Origin: Cannabis sativa
Taxonomy: Eukaryota; Streptophyta; Magnoliopsida; Rosales; Cannabaceae
Length of the DNA: 64,000 nucleotides
Direction: 5' to 3'
Assembly (NCBI RefSeq): GCF_029168945.1
Contig: NC_083605.1
Coordinates: forward strand, 25,557,280-25,621,279
The translations under genes were made by a program, and so were the position numbers. This document shows positions 11,607-24,200 of this stretch, one piece after another; position 1 is the first letter of the stretch, and each line of letters begins with the position of its first letter. The notes beneath the pieces were generated by a model that did not search any database, was not told the origin of the DNA, and saw nothing but the letters and a program-made list of their open reading frames with translations.

Positions 11607-12254
11607 GCCACCACCTTTTCTTCATTTCGGTTACTTCCCATTTCTTGCCAACTTTGCTCAAATTTCCCAGAGAGAAAATTCTCAGACCCAAAACAACGCC
11701 TTTAAACACTTTGCAATTTTCTCCAATTCCTCTTCGTTCGTTACTATCAGTCCTTCTTGTCTCTATTCGATTCACAGCAGGACCCCCAGTTTCAACACTT
11801 CATCGTAAGTTCTTTGCACCCTTTGCTTTTATTGAATGGCATGCTGTTACTTATCTGTTTGTTCTTTTCTGGGTTTGCATTCGAAGTTTCTGGGCATGCA
11901 AGTGTTTAAATCCTTCATATAATCGGTTTGAGTTTACTGCTCTAGTGATAGGATTGCTGTTGTCACGCCTCTGTTGTTATTTTTTGTAGAAGACCATACG
12001 TTCTTCGTATAATGGTTGCTTAGGGCATAGGACAGACTTTTTTCTTTCTGTTTTCTTTAGCGTGTAAGGCCGTCTTCTGTGAATTTATTGCACCCGAATC
12101 TTGTCCAGGGAATCCTCCTAAGGTTTCCTGTATGACAGGTGTCCGGAGGGGGCCTCTTTCCAGCGGTTAGGGGACCCCCATTCCCTTTTTCTTGATTTAG
12201 GGTTTGGTATGGGGCCTAACTGCTGGAATCTTACTCTTTTTACAGAATCGAAAA

Positions 12255-15200
12255 ATGTCTACTTCTGGCTCAAAATCATCGAAGAAAAGCGGTAAGCGCC
12301 TGGCTACCCTCGAGGAGGTCTCCCTAGGTCCTGTTGCCCAGGAGGGGTACAAGTCTCGGGCGGCCGGATGGGAGGCGGCCGAGCTTCACTCCACTCTGAC
12401 CTGTCCCCATCAGTTGGAGAACATCGTGGAGGTAGCTGGAATCAAGCTTTCCACATCAGGGACCTACCATCGGCCACCTCGCGACGCGGAGACGCCCAAT
12501 CACAATTACGGCGGCTTCGGGGCCTGGAGCCAGACGCATCTGATGGCTGGGGCCATGCTTCCTCTTCAAGATTATTTTGTTAATTTTTTAGTTTTTGTCG
12601 GCCTTGCGCCATACCAAGTTATTCCCCAAGCATACCGCCTGCTTTCAGGCTTATTTATTTTTTATTCCGCCCGGGGATGGGGATCTCCCCGCCCGGCAGA
12701 AATATTGTATTTTCACGAACTTGTTTCCGTCCCCAAGAAGGGGGACAAACTTAAGGATGGTTTTTACTGGTTCCGGGCCCACCCTGCTAACGAAGGGGTG
12801 GTCCCGTATAACAGGCAAACTCACGTTAAGGAGTATCGCCATCGTTTTTTCTTCTCCTCCAGGTTCCGGGCAGTGGACCATCCGGAGCTCCTTACTGAGT
12901 GGGAAAGGATTCCTTCCTATGAACGGACTGCACCTACTCAGGTCTTTCTTTGGAGAGCCCAGGCCTTTGCCTCTTACGACCGGGCTGATCTTAACGTCGG
13001 GGGCCTGGTCACTACGGAGAACTGCAGGAAGGCAAAACTCATCCTTCCGCACCAATCCGTGGAGGACTCTAACCTTTCCTGGGTTATCTGTCCCAACGTG
13101 AGGGCGCCGGTCGCGGAGAAGACCTTCCGGGACGAGATCATTTCCACTGCAGAGAAGAAGTACCAGGAGTACCTCTACCGGAAGGCTCAAGAGAAGGCGT
13201 ACTCTAAGGCCCAGGCGGCTTCCGGGAAGTCACTTCGCGTGGGGAGCCCGGTGGAGAGAAGGTGTCAGGCGATCGCCGGGAAGCCCCTTCACATTGGGGA
13301 CTCAACGGAGAGAAGGGCTCCCAGGCCACAGCCTTCGGCTCAGGAGCCGAACACTGGGGCTCCTGGTGCCAGCACTTCCGGCGCCGGCGGTAAGTCTCCT
13401 TTGGTAGTTCATTATATTCCTTCTGTTGGCGAGTATGCCAGTCTTAGGCCCGTAGGGTTCGACTAGCGTCTTTATAGGTTTAGGATGCCCTCGACCCGGT
13501 GGGGAGATCATTTGAAGGAATTTTTTTTTTCAAACTTAGGAGATTTCCTAGGTCGGTCCTGGATGGGTTCTGGTCCTCCGGAGCCCGTTCCCTTAGGCCC
13601 TTCAGCTTACATTACATCCAGCTGGTTCCGGCCTTCGGAGAACTATCTCGGAGATGATGCTGCCAGCATCAAAATTCGAAACTTTGCTAGGGCCGAATTA
13701 GAGAGTCAGGGTAGGACTAGCTTGCTTGTCATATCTTGTGTTGGTGGTTTCCCACGGATGTTCTAACACTTGCTTTCTTTTGTTGTAGCAGGTGCTTCTA
13801 TGGACGCCATTTTGGCCGAACTTGCCGGGGTTCACACTCCTGAGGCTCCTCCTCCCTTTACTTCTTCCCCGATGGCCCCCGCTTTAAAGATTTCTTCCAG
13901 TGCTCCTCCAGACACTATTGATTTAGTGGATGACGAGGAGGTGTTGCCGGGAGAAGGTCAAGAAAAGCAATGGGGCTTTTCTGAGGAAGTTGAAGAAGGT
14001 GCAGGAGGGCTCCGGGCTCTTCCTGAGGAAGCTGAAGAAGGTGAAGAAGATCAAGAAATTGCTCTGATTCGCAAGAGCAAAGGCAAAATGATTGCCCAGG
14101 AGGAGCCCAAGCGGCCTCGGAGGGCTGATACTCCGGCCCACGGTCTTGATGGTGGGGTCTCTCCCATGGAAGAACATACTGCCCCTCCCAACATTGTGCT
14201 GACTCTGGTTCCTGGAGATGAGGCGAGACAGGAGCTCCGGATAGCTAAACACAACTACGCCATGGATGAATACTCCCGGGGGTATGCTGAGGTGGAAGCC
14301 CTTAGGAGGGTTCTGCGGGTTGAGATGCAAAACACCATCAATAACCCGGAGTACCAGAATCCGTGGGACCTAAATTTGGACCCCCTATCGGACTGGTTCG
14401 GTCGCTTCCTTGGGCCCACCTTAGCTCCCTTTGCTGCGGAGATGACTAGCGAGTTTGCGTCTCAGCTTACCCGGTGCACACCTAAGCGGTTTGCTGCTTG
14501 TGCATCCTTGAACTCCATCTTCCAAGTCCAGGATCTCAGCCACTCCCTCATTGTGGTAAGTGTTTTGTAATTTTGCTTTTCCCTTTATTGTTTTCTTTTT
14601 TGGAGACTCTTTCTTATACTTGTATTGTTTTTTAGCTTGCTGCTGAAGCCGGCCGTCTCTCCAAGAACATAATCAACCATGGCTTCGTCATGTCTGATTT
14701 TGGGGACATGGACGAAGTCAGGAAGATTCTTCAGGATCTTACTGTTGAGAGGCGGCTTTACCAAGAGGTTGCTGAGCGCCGGGAGGCCGCTGCCAAAGCT
14801 AATGAGGAAGAGGCTAAGCGGAGGGAAGCCCAGGCAGAGGCGATGATCCGGGAGGAGGCCCTGCGGAGAGACAGGCTGGAGGCCAAGCACCAAGAGGAGC
14901 TGAGGGCAGAAGGTGAGGCCACTGCAAAGGCCCGGCGGGAGCTTCGGGAGGCTAGGGAAGCCTTGGACGAGATGGTTGCCAAGGTGAGATCCTTAAACTC
15001 ACTAGGCAAACTTAGAGTCCAGGGCCACTCTGGCTGCGGAGCTGAAGGAGCTCAGGGACTTCAAGGAACAAGCCTCAAAGAAGGCAAAAAGGGCTGAGCT
15101 TCTTTCTCCCGTTTCCTGCGGCCGGTGCCCTAAGCGCTTTGACGATGGCGTCTTCATGGCTTGGTCTACCAATGACCAGAATATCAAGCTTACCTTCTAC

Positions 15201-15305
15201 CCCAAACCTGAGGAGATGATCCCCAAATTTCGGGAGAAGAAGAAAAAGCTTGATGCCATGGTGGAGGCACGCATCGGACCTCGTCTCCCTCCGCGCATTG
15301 ATTAG
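12255..15305 (+). pseudogene. Antisense accessory gene of element B (multi-exon, one frameshift)
   Basis: Starts at ATG 12255 (AAAAATGTC), just after a 5'-UTR intron. Exon 1 runs to about 13389, exon 2 about 13484-13710, exon 3 13792-14555, exon 4 14636-15305. The introns 13711-13791 and 14556-14635 keep frame. For intron 1 the strong donor at 13390 loses frame, while a weaker one at 13394 would keep it. Exon 1 holds a domain like the plant 'putative gypsy-type transposon' family (Transposase_28), from about residue 90 to 230. Exon 3 has an acidic stretch, a basic patch and a Trp/Pro block. Exon 4 is a charged coiled coil. Five bases present in A are missing near 15000, so the last 100 residues are out of frame. 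DNA or RNA binding is possible but not shown. Confidence 0.75.
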
Positions 15306-15450
15306 ACCGCTCGAGATTAACCCAGTACAACCAGGATTTCACCCACTTCTCTTTTTTTTTTATATATATATATATATATTTGTTTATATACAGCTATTTT
15401 GAGACAATATTTATATATCTGTTTTTATTTAGAGGGGAGACGATTTCTAA

Positions 15451-15626
15451 GGCCTGTCCCCGGGCCATTTGTATATATTTTGACCTGCCCTTTAGGGCTA
15501 GGATATTTATACGTGATCTTTTTTGATGCACATATTTCTCTTTTTGACATGTCCTTTGGATCAGGATTTTTATACTTATGCTTTTTTTTTTGTGCATACT
15601 CTTTTTGACCTACCCTTTGGGTCAGG
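15451..15626 (+). repeat. Hairpin repeat array between convergent genes (B)
   Basis: Units at about 15451, 15484, 15548 and 15609 match those of A in order and spacing, with a few changes. They lie between the accessory gene end (15305) and pol end (15794). An (AT)n run is at 15361-15380. The remaining spacer is T-rich and has no gene. Confidence 0.6.
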
Positions 15627-15793
15627 ATATTTTACTTAGTTTATTTTCTGTCTGTCCATGCGGTATACCCTAGTACCCCCCTGAGTGGCATAGAAACTTT
15701 GTTTTTAAGGTACTCAGTTTTATTCAACATGTGGAGGATGTATACATTTAGACGGTACAAACTCTTTAAACAAAGTCTAAGTTACATTCTTGG

Positions 15794-18700
15794 CTATTCG
15801 TAATATTTTCTGAGGTGATCGGCATTCCAGGCTCTTGGCACAATGGTTCCATCCATTCTTTTTAGCTTTTAAGTGCCTGAGCCGATTTCGTCCTCGATTT
15901 CATATGGTCCTTCCCAATTTGGCCCAAGTACCCCCACTCCGGGTTCCTGGGTGGCTGGGAAGACTCTTCTTAGGACCATATCCCCAATAGCAAATTTTCT
16001 GTTTTTAACTTTAGAGTTAAAATACTTGGTCACCTTCTTTTGATAAGCTGCCATCCGTATTTGAGACTCGTCCCGGAGTTCTTCAACTTGATCCAAGGCC
16101 TCTTGAAGCAAAGCCTGATTCGTGGCTGGATCGTAAGTCGTTCTCCTGTGGGACGGGAATAACGTTTCTACCGGGACCATCGCTTCACAACCGTACGCCA
16201 TTGAAAAAGGCGAGTGACCGGTCGTGGTTCTGGGGGTCGTCCGGTAGGCCCATAACACTCTAGGCAACTCTTCAGGCCAGTTGTTTTTGCAGGCCAGCAG
16301 CTTTTTCTTCAAGGTGACCTTTAGGATTTTATTGACTACTTCTGCTTGACCGTTTGTTTGAGGTCTGGCCACCGCGGAGAAGCTTTTCACTACTCCATGT
16401 TGGTTGCAGAAGTTAGTAAATTCCTCGCAATCGAATTGCTTTCCATTGTCAGAGACTATTTTGTGAGGCAAGCCATATCGACACACTATGTTTTTGATAA
16501 CAAAGTCCAGTGCTTTTTTAGCAGTTATGGTCTTCATGGGCTCAGCCTCCGTCCATTTGGTGAAGTAGTCTACTGCTACTATTGCATACTTTACTCCTCC
16601 TTTTCCTGTTGGCAGGGACCCAATAAGATCTATTCCCCATACCGCGAAGGGCCATGGACTAGTCATCAGGGTGATTTCATTTGGAGGAGCTCTCGGTATG
16701 TTCGCGAACCTTTGACACGAATCACACTTTTGGACGTAGTCTATGCAATCTTTTTTCATTGTTGGCCAGAAGTACCCCTGTCTCAATATTTTCTTTGAGA
16801 GACTGGGTCCTCCCGTATGATCTCCACAGAACCCTTCGTGGACCTCTAGCATGATTTGTCTAGCTTCAGGGTCCAATACACACCTTAAATAAGGCATGTT
16901 GAGTCCTCTTCGGTAGAGAATTTGATCCATCATTACATAACGATGAGCCTGATACTGAATCTTCCGAGACAGTGCTCTTTCTTGGGGCAACTCACCTTTT
17001 GTTATGTATTTTATGATGGGGACCATCCAGCTGGGTTCTTGCCCAACCGTTATCGTGGTCTCTTTTATTTTGATGCTTGGCTCTGCCAAGCGTTCCACTG
17101 GTACTACCCCCAACTCTTTGATTTCGCTATCTGAGGCTAACTTAGCCAGACAGTCTGCGTGAGCGTTCTTTTCCCGGGGGATTCTTTCTATTTTGTAGTC
17201 CGTGAACTCGTGGAGTAGTTCCCGGACTATTGTTACGTACGCGGCCATTCGCTCGCCGCGTGTTTGGTATTCTCCGGATATCTGGTTTACGACCAGTTGG
17301 GAATCACTATAGACTTCCACTCTTTTGGCTCCTACGGCTTTTGCTAATTTCAGTCCTGCTATTATGGCTTCATATTCGGCCTCATTGTTTGAAGCTGCGA
17401 AGTCGAACCGTAGGGCCGCCTGGAGTCGCAGTCCGGTTGGTGATATCATCGCCACTCCGGCTCCGGAACCATTTTCATTGGAGGCTCTGTCTACAAATAC
17501 TCTCCATGTGGGGATTGGCGGTACCGGCATATTCGCGGTAGCCTCAGCTTCGTTGCATTCAGTAATGAAGTTCGCCAAGGCTTGGCCTTTTATAGAAATT
17601 CGGGGTATGTAGTGCAAGTCAAATTGACTTAGCTCCATTGCCCACTTGAGGAGCCTTCCGGATGCTTCAGGTTTTTGGAGGACTTGCCGGAGCGGGTGGT
17701 TGGTCAGTATCTTGATCGGATGTGCTTGGAAGTATGGCCTCAATTTCCTTGACGCCATCAGGAGGCAAAAAACCAGCTTTTCAATGACCGGGTATCTTGC
17801 TTCGGCTCCTATCATGCGCTTACTGACATAGTACACAGGATGCTGAGTTTTCTCTTCTTCCCGGACTAGGGCAGCACTGATCGCGTGTTCGGAGACAGCC
17901 AAATATAGAAATAGGTCTTCTCCGAGAACGGGTTTTGATAGGATAGGAGGCTTGGCCATGTACTCTTTTAGTTTTTTGAATGCCTCCTCGCACTCGTCCG
18001 ACCATTCAAACTTTTGGCACTTCTTCAATATGTTGAAGAAGGGTATGCACTTGTCCGTGGACCGTGAGATGAAGCGGCTTAAGGCAGCTACCTTTCCAGT
18101 CAGGCTCTGCACATCTTTATGCTTTTGGGGGGATGGCATGCTCAGGAGAGCCTGGATTTTTTCGGATTTGCCTCAATCCCTCTTTGACTGACGATGAAGC
18201 CCAGAAACTTTCCTTACTTGACCCCAAAGGTGCATTTCTTTGGGTTGAGCTTCATGCCGTATCTCCGGACCACTTCGAAGCATTCCTCTAAGTCGCTTGC
18301 ATGGCTGTTGCATGCTTTGGACTTGACGAGCATGTCGTCTACATAAACCTCCATATTTCGCCCCAGGAGGCCTTTAAACATCCGGTTAACCATTCTCTGG
18401 TAGGTTGCTCCGGCGTTTTTCAGTCTGAAGGGCATGACTAAGTAACAGTATACCCCCTTATCGGTCCTGAAGCTAGTGCACTCCTGGTCTGCCGTATGCA
18501 TTTTTATTTGATTGTACCCAGCATAGGCGTCCATGAAGGATAGCAGTTTGAACCCAGAAGTGGCGTCTACCATCTGGTCGATCCTGGGCAGCGGGAAGCA
18601 GTCCTTCGGACAAGCTTTGTTTAGATCATTGAAATCTATACAAACTCGCCAAGTTCAGCTCGGCTTGGGCACCTGGACCAGATTGGCTAGCCACTCCGGA

Positions 18701-19830
18701 TAGTATACGTCGCGGATCATGTCGTTAGTCAAAACTCTGTCCACCTCTTTCTCCAGAGCCTCGGCTTTCACCGAGTCGAGCGGGCGTCGCTTTTGCTGGA
18801 CGGGGGGCATGTCCGGATTGACGTTGAGTGCGTGGGTGATGACATGAGGGCTTATGCCAGTCATGTCTTCTTGGCGCCATGCAAAGATGTCGATGGCGCC
18901 CTTCAGTGTTTTTATTATTTTTTGCTTTTTCCTCCGGATCTAGGTTCTTCCCCAGCCGGAGTACTTTGGTGGAGTCGAGGTCGCACACTGATAGTTCCTC
19001 GACATCCTCCATCGGTTCCACAATTCTTTTGGACCCCACACGAGGGTCTAACTCATCTTCTTCAGCCACTTCTGGCTCAACTGACTCCCGGACCATTAGT
19101 ACGGGCAGGTGGGTTGCGACATTGTAACATTGTCTTGCTTCCCCCTGGTTTCCCCTCACCGTTCCGATCCCGGCTTCCTGGGTAGGGAACTTCAGGCACA
19201 GGTGCTGAATCGATGTGACTGCGCCAAAGTCTACCAAGGCCGATCGGCCGAGGATCGCATTGTAATCTGTCGGACAGTCCACCACGACGAAAGTGCAGTA
19301 TTTAAATGTGCTATGGGGGGTGTCTGGGCACAAGGTGACTGGGAGCCTTACTTTTCCCATTGGGATAAGTGTCGTTCCGTTAAACCCTGTGAGCTGGGAC
19401 CCACTAGGCAAGAGGTCCCGGTCCGTCAAGCCTATTGCGGTGAAGGCTTCCTTAAAGAGTAGGTTCACGGAACTTCCATTGTCAATTAAGACTCTGGCCA
19501 CCACTTTATTCGTGATGGGGGTCTCTATGACCAATGGGTCATGATGAGGGAAGCGCACTGTCTTGGCGTCTTCTTCCGTGAACGTGATGGGTTGGTCCAT
19601 CAGCCGGGGCCTTTGAACTAGGAGTTGAGTAACTTCCCAAACCTCATTGTGTTTCACGGCCCCTGCGTATCGTTTAAGCTCCTTGCGAGTAGTTCCTCCG
19701 ATATGGGGACCCCCGGAGATCATGGCTACCCTCCCATTAGGCCTGGGCGGCAGACCGGGGATGTGTTGGGCGTCGCCCGTGGGAGCAGCTGGAGCTAATG
19801 CCCCTGCTGTACCCCCCGGTGTTCCCTGAG
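15794..19830 (-). pseudogene. pol: Element B pol, multiple lesions
   Basis: Same domain order as A: protease with DNGSS near 19480, RT with YVDD near 18340, RNase H, second RNase H near 17500, integrase near 16850-16250. Lesions relative to A are one extra T near 18920 (frameshift), a stop at 18655, a stop at 18214 (Ser codon to TAA), a lost base near 18160 (frameshift), and TAC to TAA at 15869, which removes the last 25 or so residues. The stretch 18139-15869 is open and holds both RNase H domains and the integrase with all catalytic residues in place. The copy cannot make a full polyprotein. Confidence 0.88.
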
Positions 19831-21790
19831 GCATACCCACAGTCGCCTGGCCCGGATTGAGGTGGGGCAACCTATTTTTGATCCACTCGTAGAGGTGGCC
19901 TAACCGGATTAGGTTTTCAATCTCGTCCTTGAGATTCTTGCATTCATTGGTGCTATGACCGATGTCGTTGTGGTACTCGCATATTTTGCTCGGATCTCTC
20001 CGGGAGCTATCCTTGTACAACGGTTGTGGCCTCCGGTAGTGTGTATTTTGCCTAGTAGCAAAGTACACACGCTCTTGGGAGTCTGACAGCTCCGTGTATT
20101 GAGTGTACTGGGGGGTGTACCCCCTTTTCTGGCGCTTCTCCCTCGTCCGGGTGCTACCCTTGGAGGACCTTTTACTCCTCGAGCCCTGGGAAGGGCCTCG
20201 CTGTGCTAGCGACGGAGCAGAGTGCGAAGGAGTTTGTCCATTTATTCCGGACGGGTTGCCGAAATGGGATGATGCTGGTGCCAAGGCCTGGCCCTGACTA
20301 TATCCGGGGGTAGCAGAGAATTGTATGCCACTTGCTTGTGGAGTTGCGGTCGGGGTAATACCCAAGGGCGATACTCCGGGCGTATATCCTGCTATCCCGG
20401 TGGGATAGTATCCTCCGTAAGCCACGATTTGGGCTTCTTCGAGGTTGATATATTTTTGGAATCTCTTCTGGAAGTCCTGAAGGCTAGCGGCCCCTTCCTG
20501 CTGTAGTTCATTCCAGAAAGGAGTCCCAGTGCGGATGCCTGCTTGGAGTAGCGCAAGCTGTTGTCCATCGTCAACTTTCTTGGTTTTCGAGGCTTCCTCT
20601 CAGAACCTCTTTATATAATTCTTCAAGGTCTCGGTGGGCAGTTGCTTGATATTAGTCAAGGCACTGACCTCCAGGTTGACCTTTCTTGCGGCGACAAACT
20701 GTCTCCGGAAGTTGGTCTGTAGCTTGTTCCAACAGCCCACAGATCCCGGTTCCAATTTTTTGAACCATTCCTCCGCGGACCCACTTAGAGTAAGCGGGAA
20801 GAACAGACATTTGGTGTCATTGCTGACCCTCATGACCGTCATGACACGGTTGAACCGTGACAAGTGGTCGCTAGGATCGGAGTTCCCGGTATAAGCTGCC
20901 ATTTCGGGCATCTTGAAGTTCTTAGGGAGCTCCACCTCTAAGATGTGCTTAGCACATGGCTCCCGATCCTCACTGTCTGAGTCGGAGTCGTCTCCTTTCT
21001 GTCTCCGGGAGACTCAGGCAATGTCTTTTCGAAGTATGGCGAGTTTCGCCATAATTCCTTCATTTAACGTACCCGTGGAGACCGCGGGTCCGTATCTTTT
21101 TTGGTCAAGGTGATCTCGGAGATCACCTTGGTTCCCATTGATTTGATCTCTCAGATCAACGGGAGGACACCTTTGTCCTCTTCTCCCTCTACCCCCGGGC
21201 TCTTGGTGCACGGAAACGCTTTTTCGGTCCTCTCGATCCTGAGGGCCAAAGCTCCCTTTTTGGGGCTTGCCCTTCTGCGAACCTTTCCCTTTAGGGAAAT
21301 CTGAGCGGACCTTTCGCGGATTCTGCGCCTTTTTCTTTCGCCCTGGGGTAGAGGTAGGGTTTTTTGTTTGGTTCCCTTCAGCAGGGTACCTTATAGGGCT
21401 AGGCTCCCTAGATTTCTGCTGTTGGGAACTAGGCGAGGACGTCGCTGGTTCCTTGCCAAATCCAGCGGTAATTGCCTTGGGGTGCACGTGAATGCCAGCC
21501 GCCTCCATGGCTTTTTGCATGGCCAGCATCACTTCTTGCATTTTCTGGTTTTGCGCTTTCTGAGCTTCGATCTCGGCTTCGTGATCGATAGCTTTTTGTC
21601 TGAGAAGCACCAATTCCGAGTAACTACCTTCGTCGTACGCATACTCATCGAGGTTTCCCTCGTAGTCATCATCTGGAATTCCTTCCTCTTCCTCGGAACC
21701 CTCAGCTGCTCTTGAGGCTACATCTTCCTCATACGGGTCTTGAGCATCTTCGAGAGGGCGAGGCTGACGAGTACTTCTAGTCTCCACCAT
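19831..21790 (-). pseudogene. gag: Element B gag, two nonsense changes
   Basis: ATG at 21790, 62 bases inside the 5' LTR. The acidic N-terminus, basic linker and gag core match A. A CGA codon of A is TGA here (21014), a likely CpG decay. A second stop (20600) lies just after the gag core, where A has Arg. The zinc knuckle (ICEYHNDIGHSTNEC) is near 19980. At the site where A has its frameshift this copy reads through, so the two copies carry different lesions. Confidence 0.85.
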
Positions 21791-21830
21791 GTTTGTGAAG
21801 TCAAGTGTTCGTTTACAGTGGCTTTCTTCA

Positions 21831-21849
21831 GCTCTCAATGAAAGCACCA
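21831..21849 (-). promoter_or_regulatory. Primer binding site of B
   Basis: Minus strand TGGTGCTTTCATTGAGAGC, three bases inside the 5' LTR, identical to A. Confidence 0.75.
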
Positions 21850-21852
21850 AAA

Positions 21853-22632
21853 TGTTGACCGAGGTTTTCGCCAACTAATAAAATATTATAAAGTTACTGA
21901 TCTATAAGAAATTGAGAGAAGGATTTTTACGTGGTTGGGGCGTTAATGAGCCTTAGTCAACGAGTCTTTGTTATTTATGGATGTCTTTAATACAGAGAAT
22001 GTATTTGGGGAGTGTTTCACTCTTATAAATATAGAGAATGTTCTTGGTGAGTATTTACTCTACTTGCTCATATGCAGCCCAAGATTCTCGATCCCATTTA
22101 ATGAGCTTTGAAGGGGTATTTATAGTGTTTTTGGTGGGGTGATCCCTAGAATTATCCTTACAAGTGTATCTGTAAGTATCCATAAAGTTGGGCATTCCCA
22201 ATGAATATACCATGGGTAATGCATGGTCAAATCCCTAGGTGCTGTAGGGTCTTTATGTGGAATGTCCTTATTGCCTTTTGACTGATGTGACTCTTCACAG
22301 TGTAGCCGTCGCTAGACTTAAATGATCATTACTGTGCCGCTGTTGGTTGGAGGTTGTGCCGTCAGACTTTATTGCGTGTAGCAGTCCCAACACACTTCCT
22401 CCCATGCGGCATTTAATGCGACTTGATTGCTCAGGAGAAGCCTGACACCTCGCGGAGATGCCTTAGCGTTATTCGAGCTTCCGGGAGCATATGGAGTTCC
22501 ATGTGCCTTCTCCGGGGGCTACGTCCTGGACGCTACCTTATGGCATAAAGACTTAGCAAATATTGTAAATTGCTTGATCCACGTGTCCTTATCTGGTTGG
22601 TCCACGTATATTGGGAAAAATCAGGGGCAACA
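21853..22632 (-). repeat. 5' LTR of element B
   Basis: 780 bases, TGTTGACCGAGG to GGGGCAACA on the plus strand, followed by the target duplicate AGGAT. The minus-strand TATAAATA box is at 22117-22124 and is the likely promoter of the genomic RNA. Confidence 0.95.
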
Positions 22633-22637
22633 AGGAT

Positions 22638-23735
22638 CATTAATCAAATTAGGATTATAACAATGGATAACTAATGACGTGTCTATATGGTGGAACATAT
22701 AGAGCGTTTTATATGCTGAGAGTGCAATTCTAAGTTCAATGCGTGGATTCAACGAAGAATTAATAAGTCAGTGAATTTAGGTTATAAATTCTTGATCTAC
22801 TTATTGGAAGCTCGGTTATATAGACCCATGGTCCCCCCACTAGTTGAGACAATATTACTTGTAAGGCTCATTTAATTGGTTTTGATTAATCAATTATAAT
22901 TCTCAAATTAGACTATGTCTATTTGTGAATTTTTCACTAAGTAAGGGCGAAATTGTAAAGAAAGAGTTTTTAGGGCATATTTATTAATTAAGATACTTTG
23001 TATGGTTCAATTAATAAATATGATAAATGACAATATTATTTAATAACTATTTATAGTTATTAAATAGTTAGAATTGGCATTTAAATGGTTGAATTTGAAA
23101 ATTGGCGTTTTTGAGAAAATGAGATGCAGAAATGATAAAACTGCAAAATTGCAAAAAGTGAGGCCCAAATCCATAATGCCATGGCCGGCCACTTTTATAG
23201 GCATTATCATCTGATATTTTCATTATTTTAATGCCAAATAATTCAAACCTAACCCTATGTGGAATGCTATAAATAGATAGTGAAGGCTTCAGGAAATACA
23301 ACACTTTCACATCTTGTTTCCTTCAGAGAAAAACCTGAGCCTTGTCTCTCTAAACCTAGCCGCCACCTTCACTCTCTTCTTCTCTCTTGTAAATTTCAAA
23401 CCTCTTAATGATAGAGTAGTGCCCACACACAGCAAGTGATACCTCAATCATAGTGAGGAAGATCGTGAAGAAAGACTTTCAACAAGAAGGAGATTCAACA
23501 CTAAAGAAAGGAGAGAAATAGATCCAGGTTCAGATCTTGATAATACTCTGCGACAGAAAGGATACAAGGGTTAGAGATTTGAACGGAAGGAGACATTTTA
23601 TTCCGCTGCACCCAATGTAAGGTTTCTCATACTTTATATGTGTTTAGTTTATAATCGTTTTAGAAGTTCATATTTAGGGTGTTAATCAACATACTTGTGA
23701 GTAGATCTAAAATCCTGGTAAAATAATTTCCAACA
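22638..23735 (+). repeat. C 5' LTR, remaining part, right of B
   Basis: Continues the LTR after the AGGAT duplicate and ends TTTCCAACA at 23735. TATAAATA at 23268-23275 is the probable promoter of C. The 3' part matches the ends of the G and E LTRs closely. Confidence 0.85.
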
Positions 23736-23754
23736 ACTGGCCTCAGAGCCATGG
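23736..23754 (+). promoter_or_regulatory. Primer binding site of C
   Basis: ACTGGCCTCAGAGCCATGG directly after the LTR resembles the initiator tRNA-Met site (TGGTATCAGAGCC) with two changes. G has the same sequence at 40025. E has ACTGGCACCAGAGCCATGG on the minus strand at 57994-58012. Confidence 0.8.
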
Positions 23755-24000
23755 TAATTGATTTGCTTGCAAGAAATTTGGACTTAAAATGATTTGTTTG
23801 TGTTTTGGATGGTATCATGTTGTTTTGTGTGTTGTATGATGATTGATTGATGTTTGTGAATTTTCGTGAAAAGTAATTGAAAATATGTTTCTGGAATTAT
23901 TTTTATTGGATAGTTTGGAAAAAATTAAGCAATTTACTTTTTTACAGAACTCAATTTCGATTTTATTTGAATTAGTTATGATTTTTTGAAGTTTCGAAAA

Positions 24001-24200
24001 ATATCGGGATGGTGTCACTGCACCACGCGCGCGCATGAGGGGCTTCCCTCGGACAGCACGCGCTAGGACACGAATTCGTGTCTGAAACTGAGGATTCCGC
24101 GCGTGGAGAGGCTGCATGCAACCTCCTGCGCCGGCATTTCTCGGTCAGGTCCTCCCTAGCCTGCGCGCGGACAGTATGCAATGCATATTGTCCGTACTGC
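24001..24200 (+). other. GC-rich palindromic island in the C leader
   Basis: About 200 bases of high GC content in an otherwise AT-rich leader, some 300 bases inside the primer site. It holds a perfect 16-base palindrome GACACGAATTCGTGTC (24067-24082) and an inverted repeat TATGCA-A-TGCATA near 24176. E has a GC-rich island in the same place (57500-57720) and G a short remnant with TGCGATCGCA (40325-40334). Short ORFs across it look like by-products of composition. The following 24200-25000 is AT-rich with no gene. Confidence 0.55.

Larger units (their letters stand above)
10488..22632 (-). mobile_element. Element B: full-length Tat-lineage Ty3/gypsy retrotransposon
   Basis: A complete 12.1 kb element with two 780-base LTRs, flanked by AGGAT at 10483-10487 and 22633-22637. 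In its own direction it has 5' LTR 21853-22632, primer site, gag-pol 21790 down to 15794, hairpin array, antisense accessory gene (plus strand, 12255-15305), polypurine tract and 3' LTR 10488-11267. I count roughly two dozen LTR differences by eye, so it is older than E and G. That fits its many coding lesions. Confidence 0.95.

Noticed and set aside
11561..11989. 142-codon plus-strand ORF in B
   Set aside because: It covers the TATA box, leader and start of the 5'-UTR intron of the accessory gene, has no domain, and is better explained as regulatory sequence.
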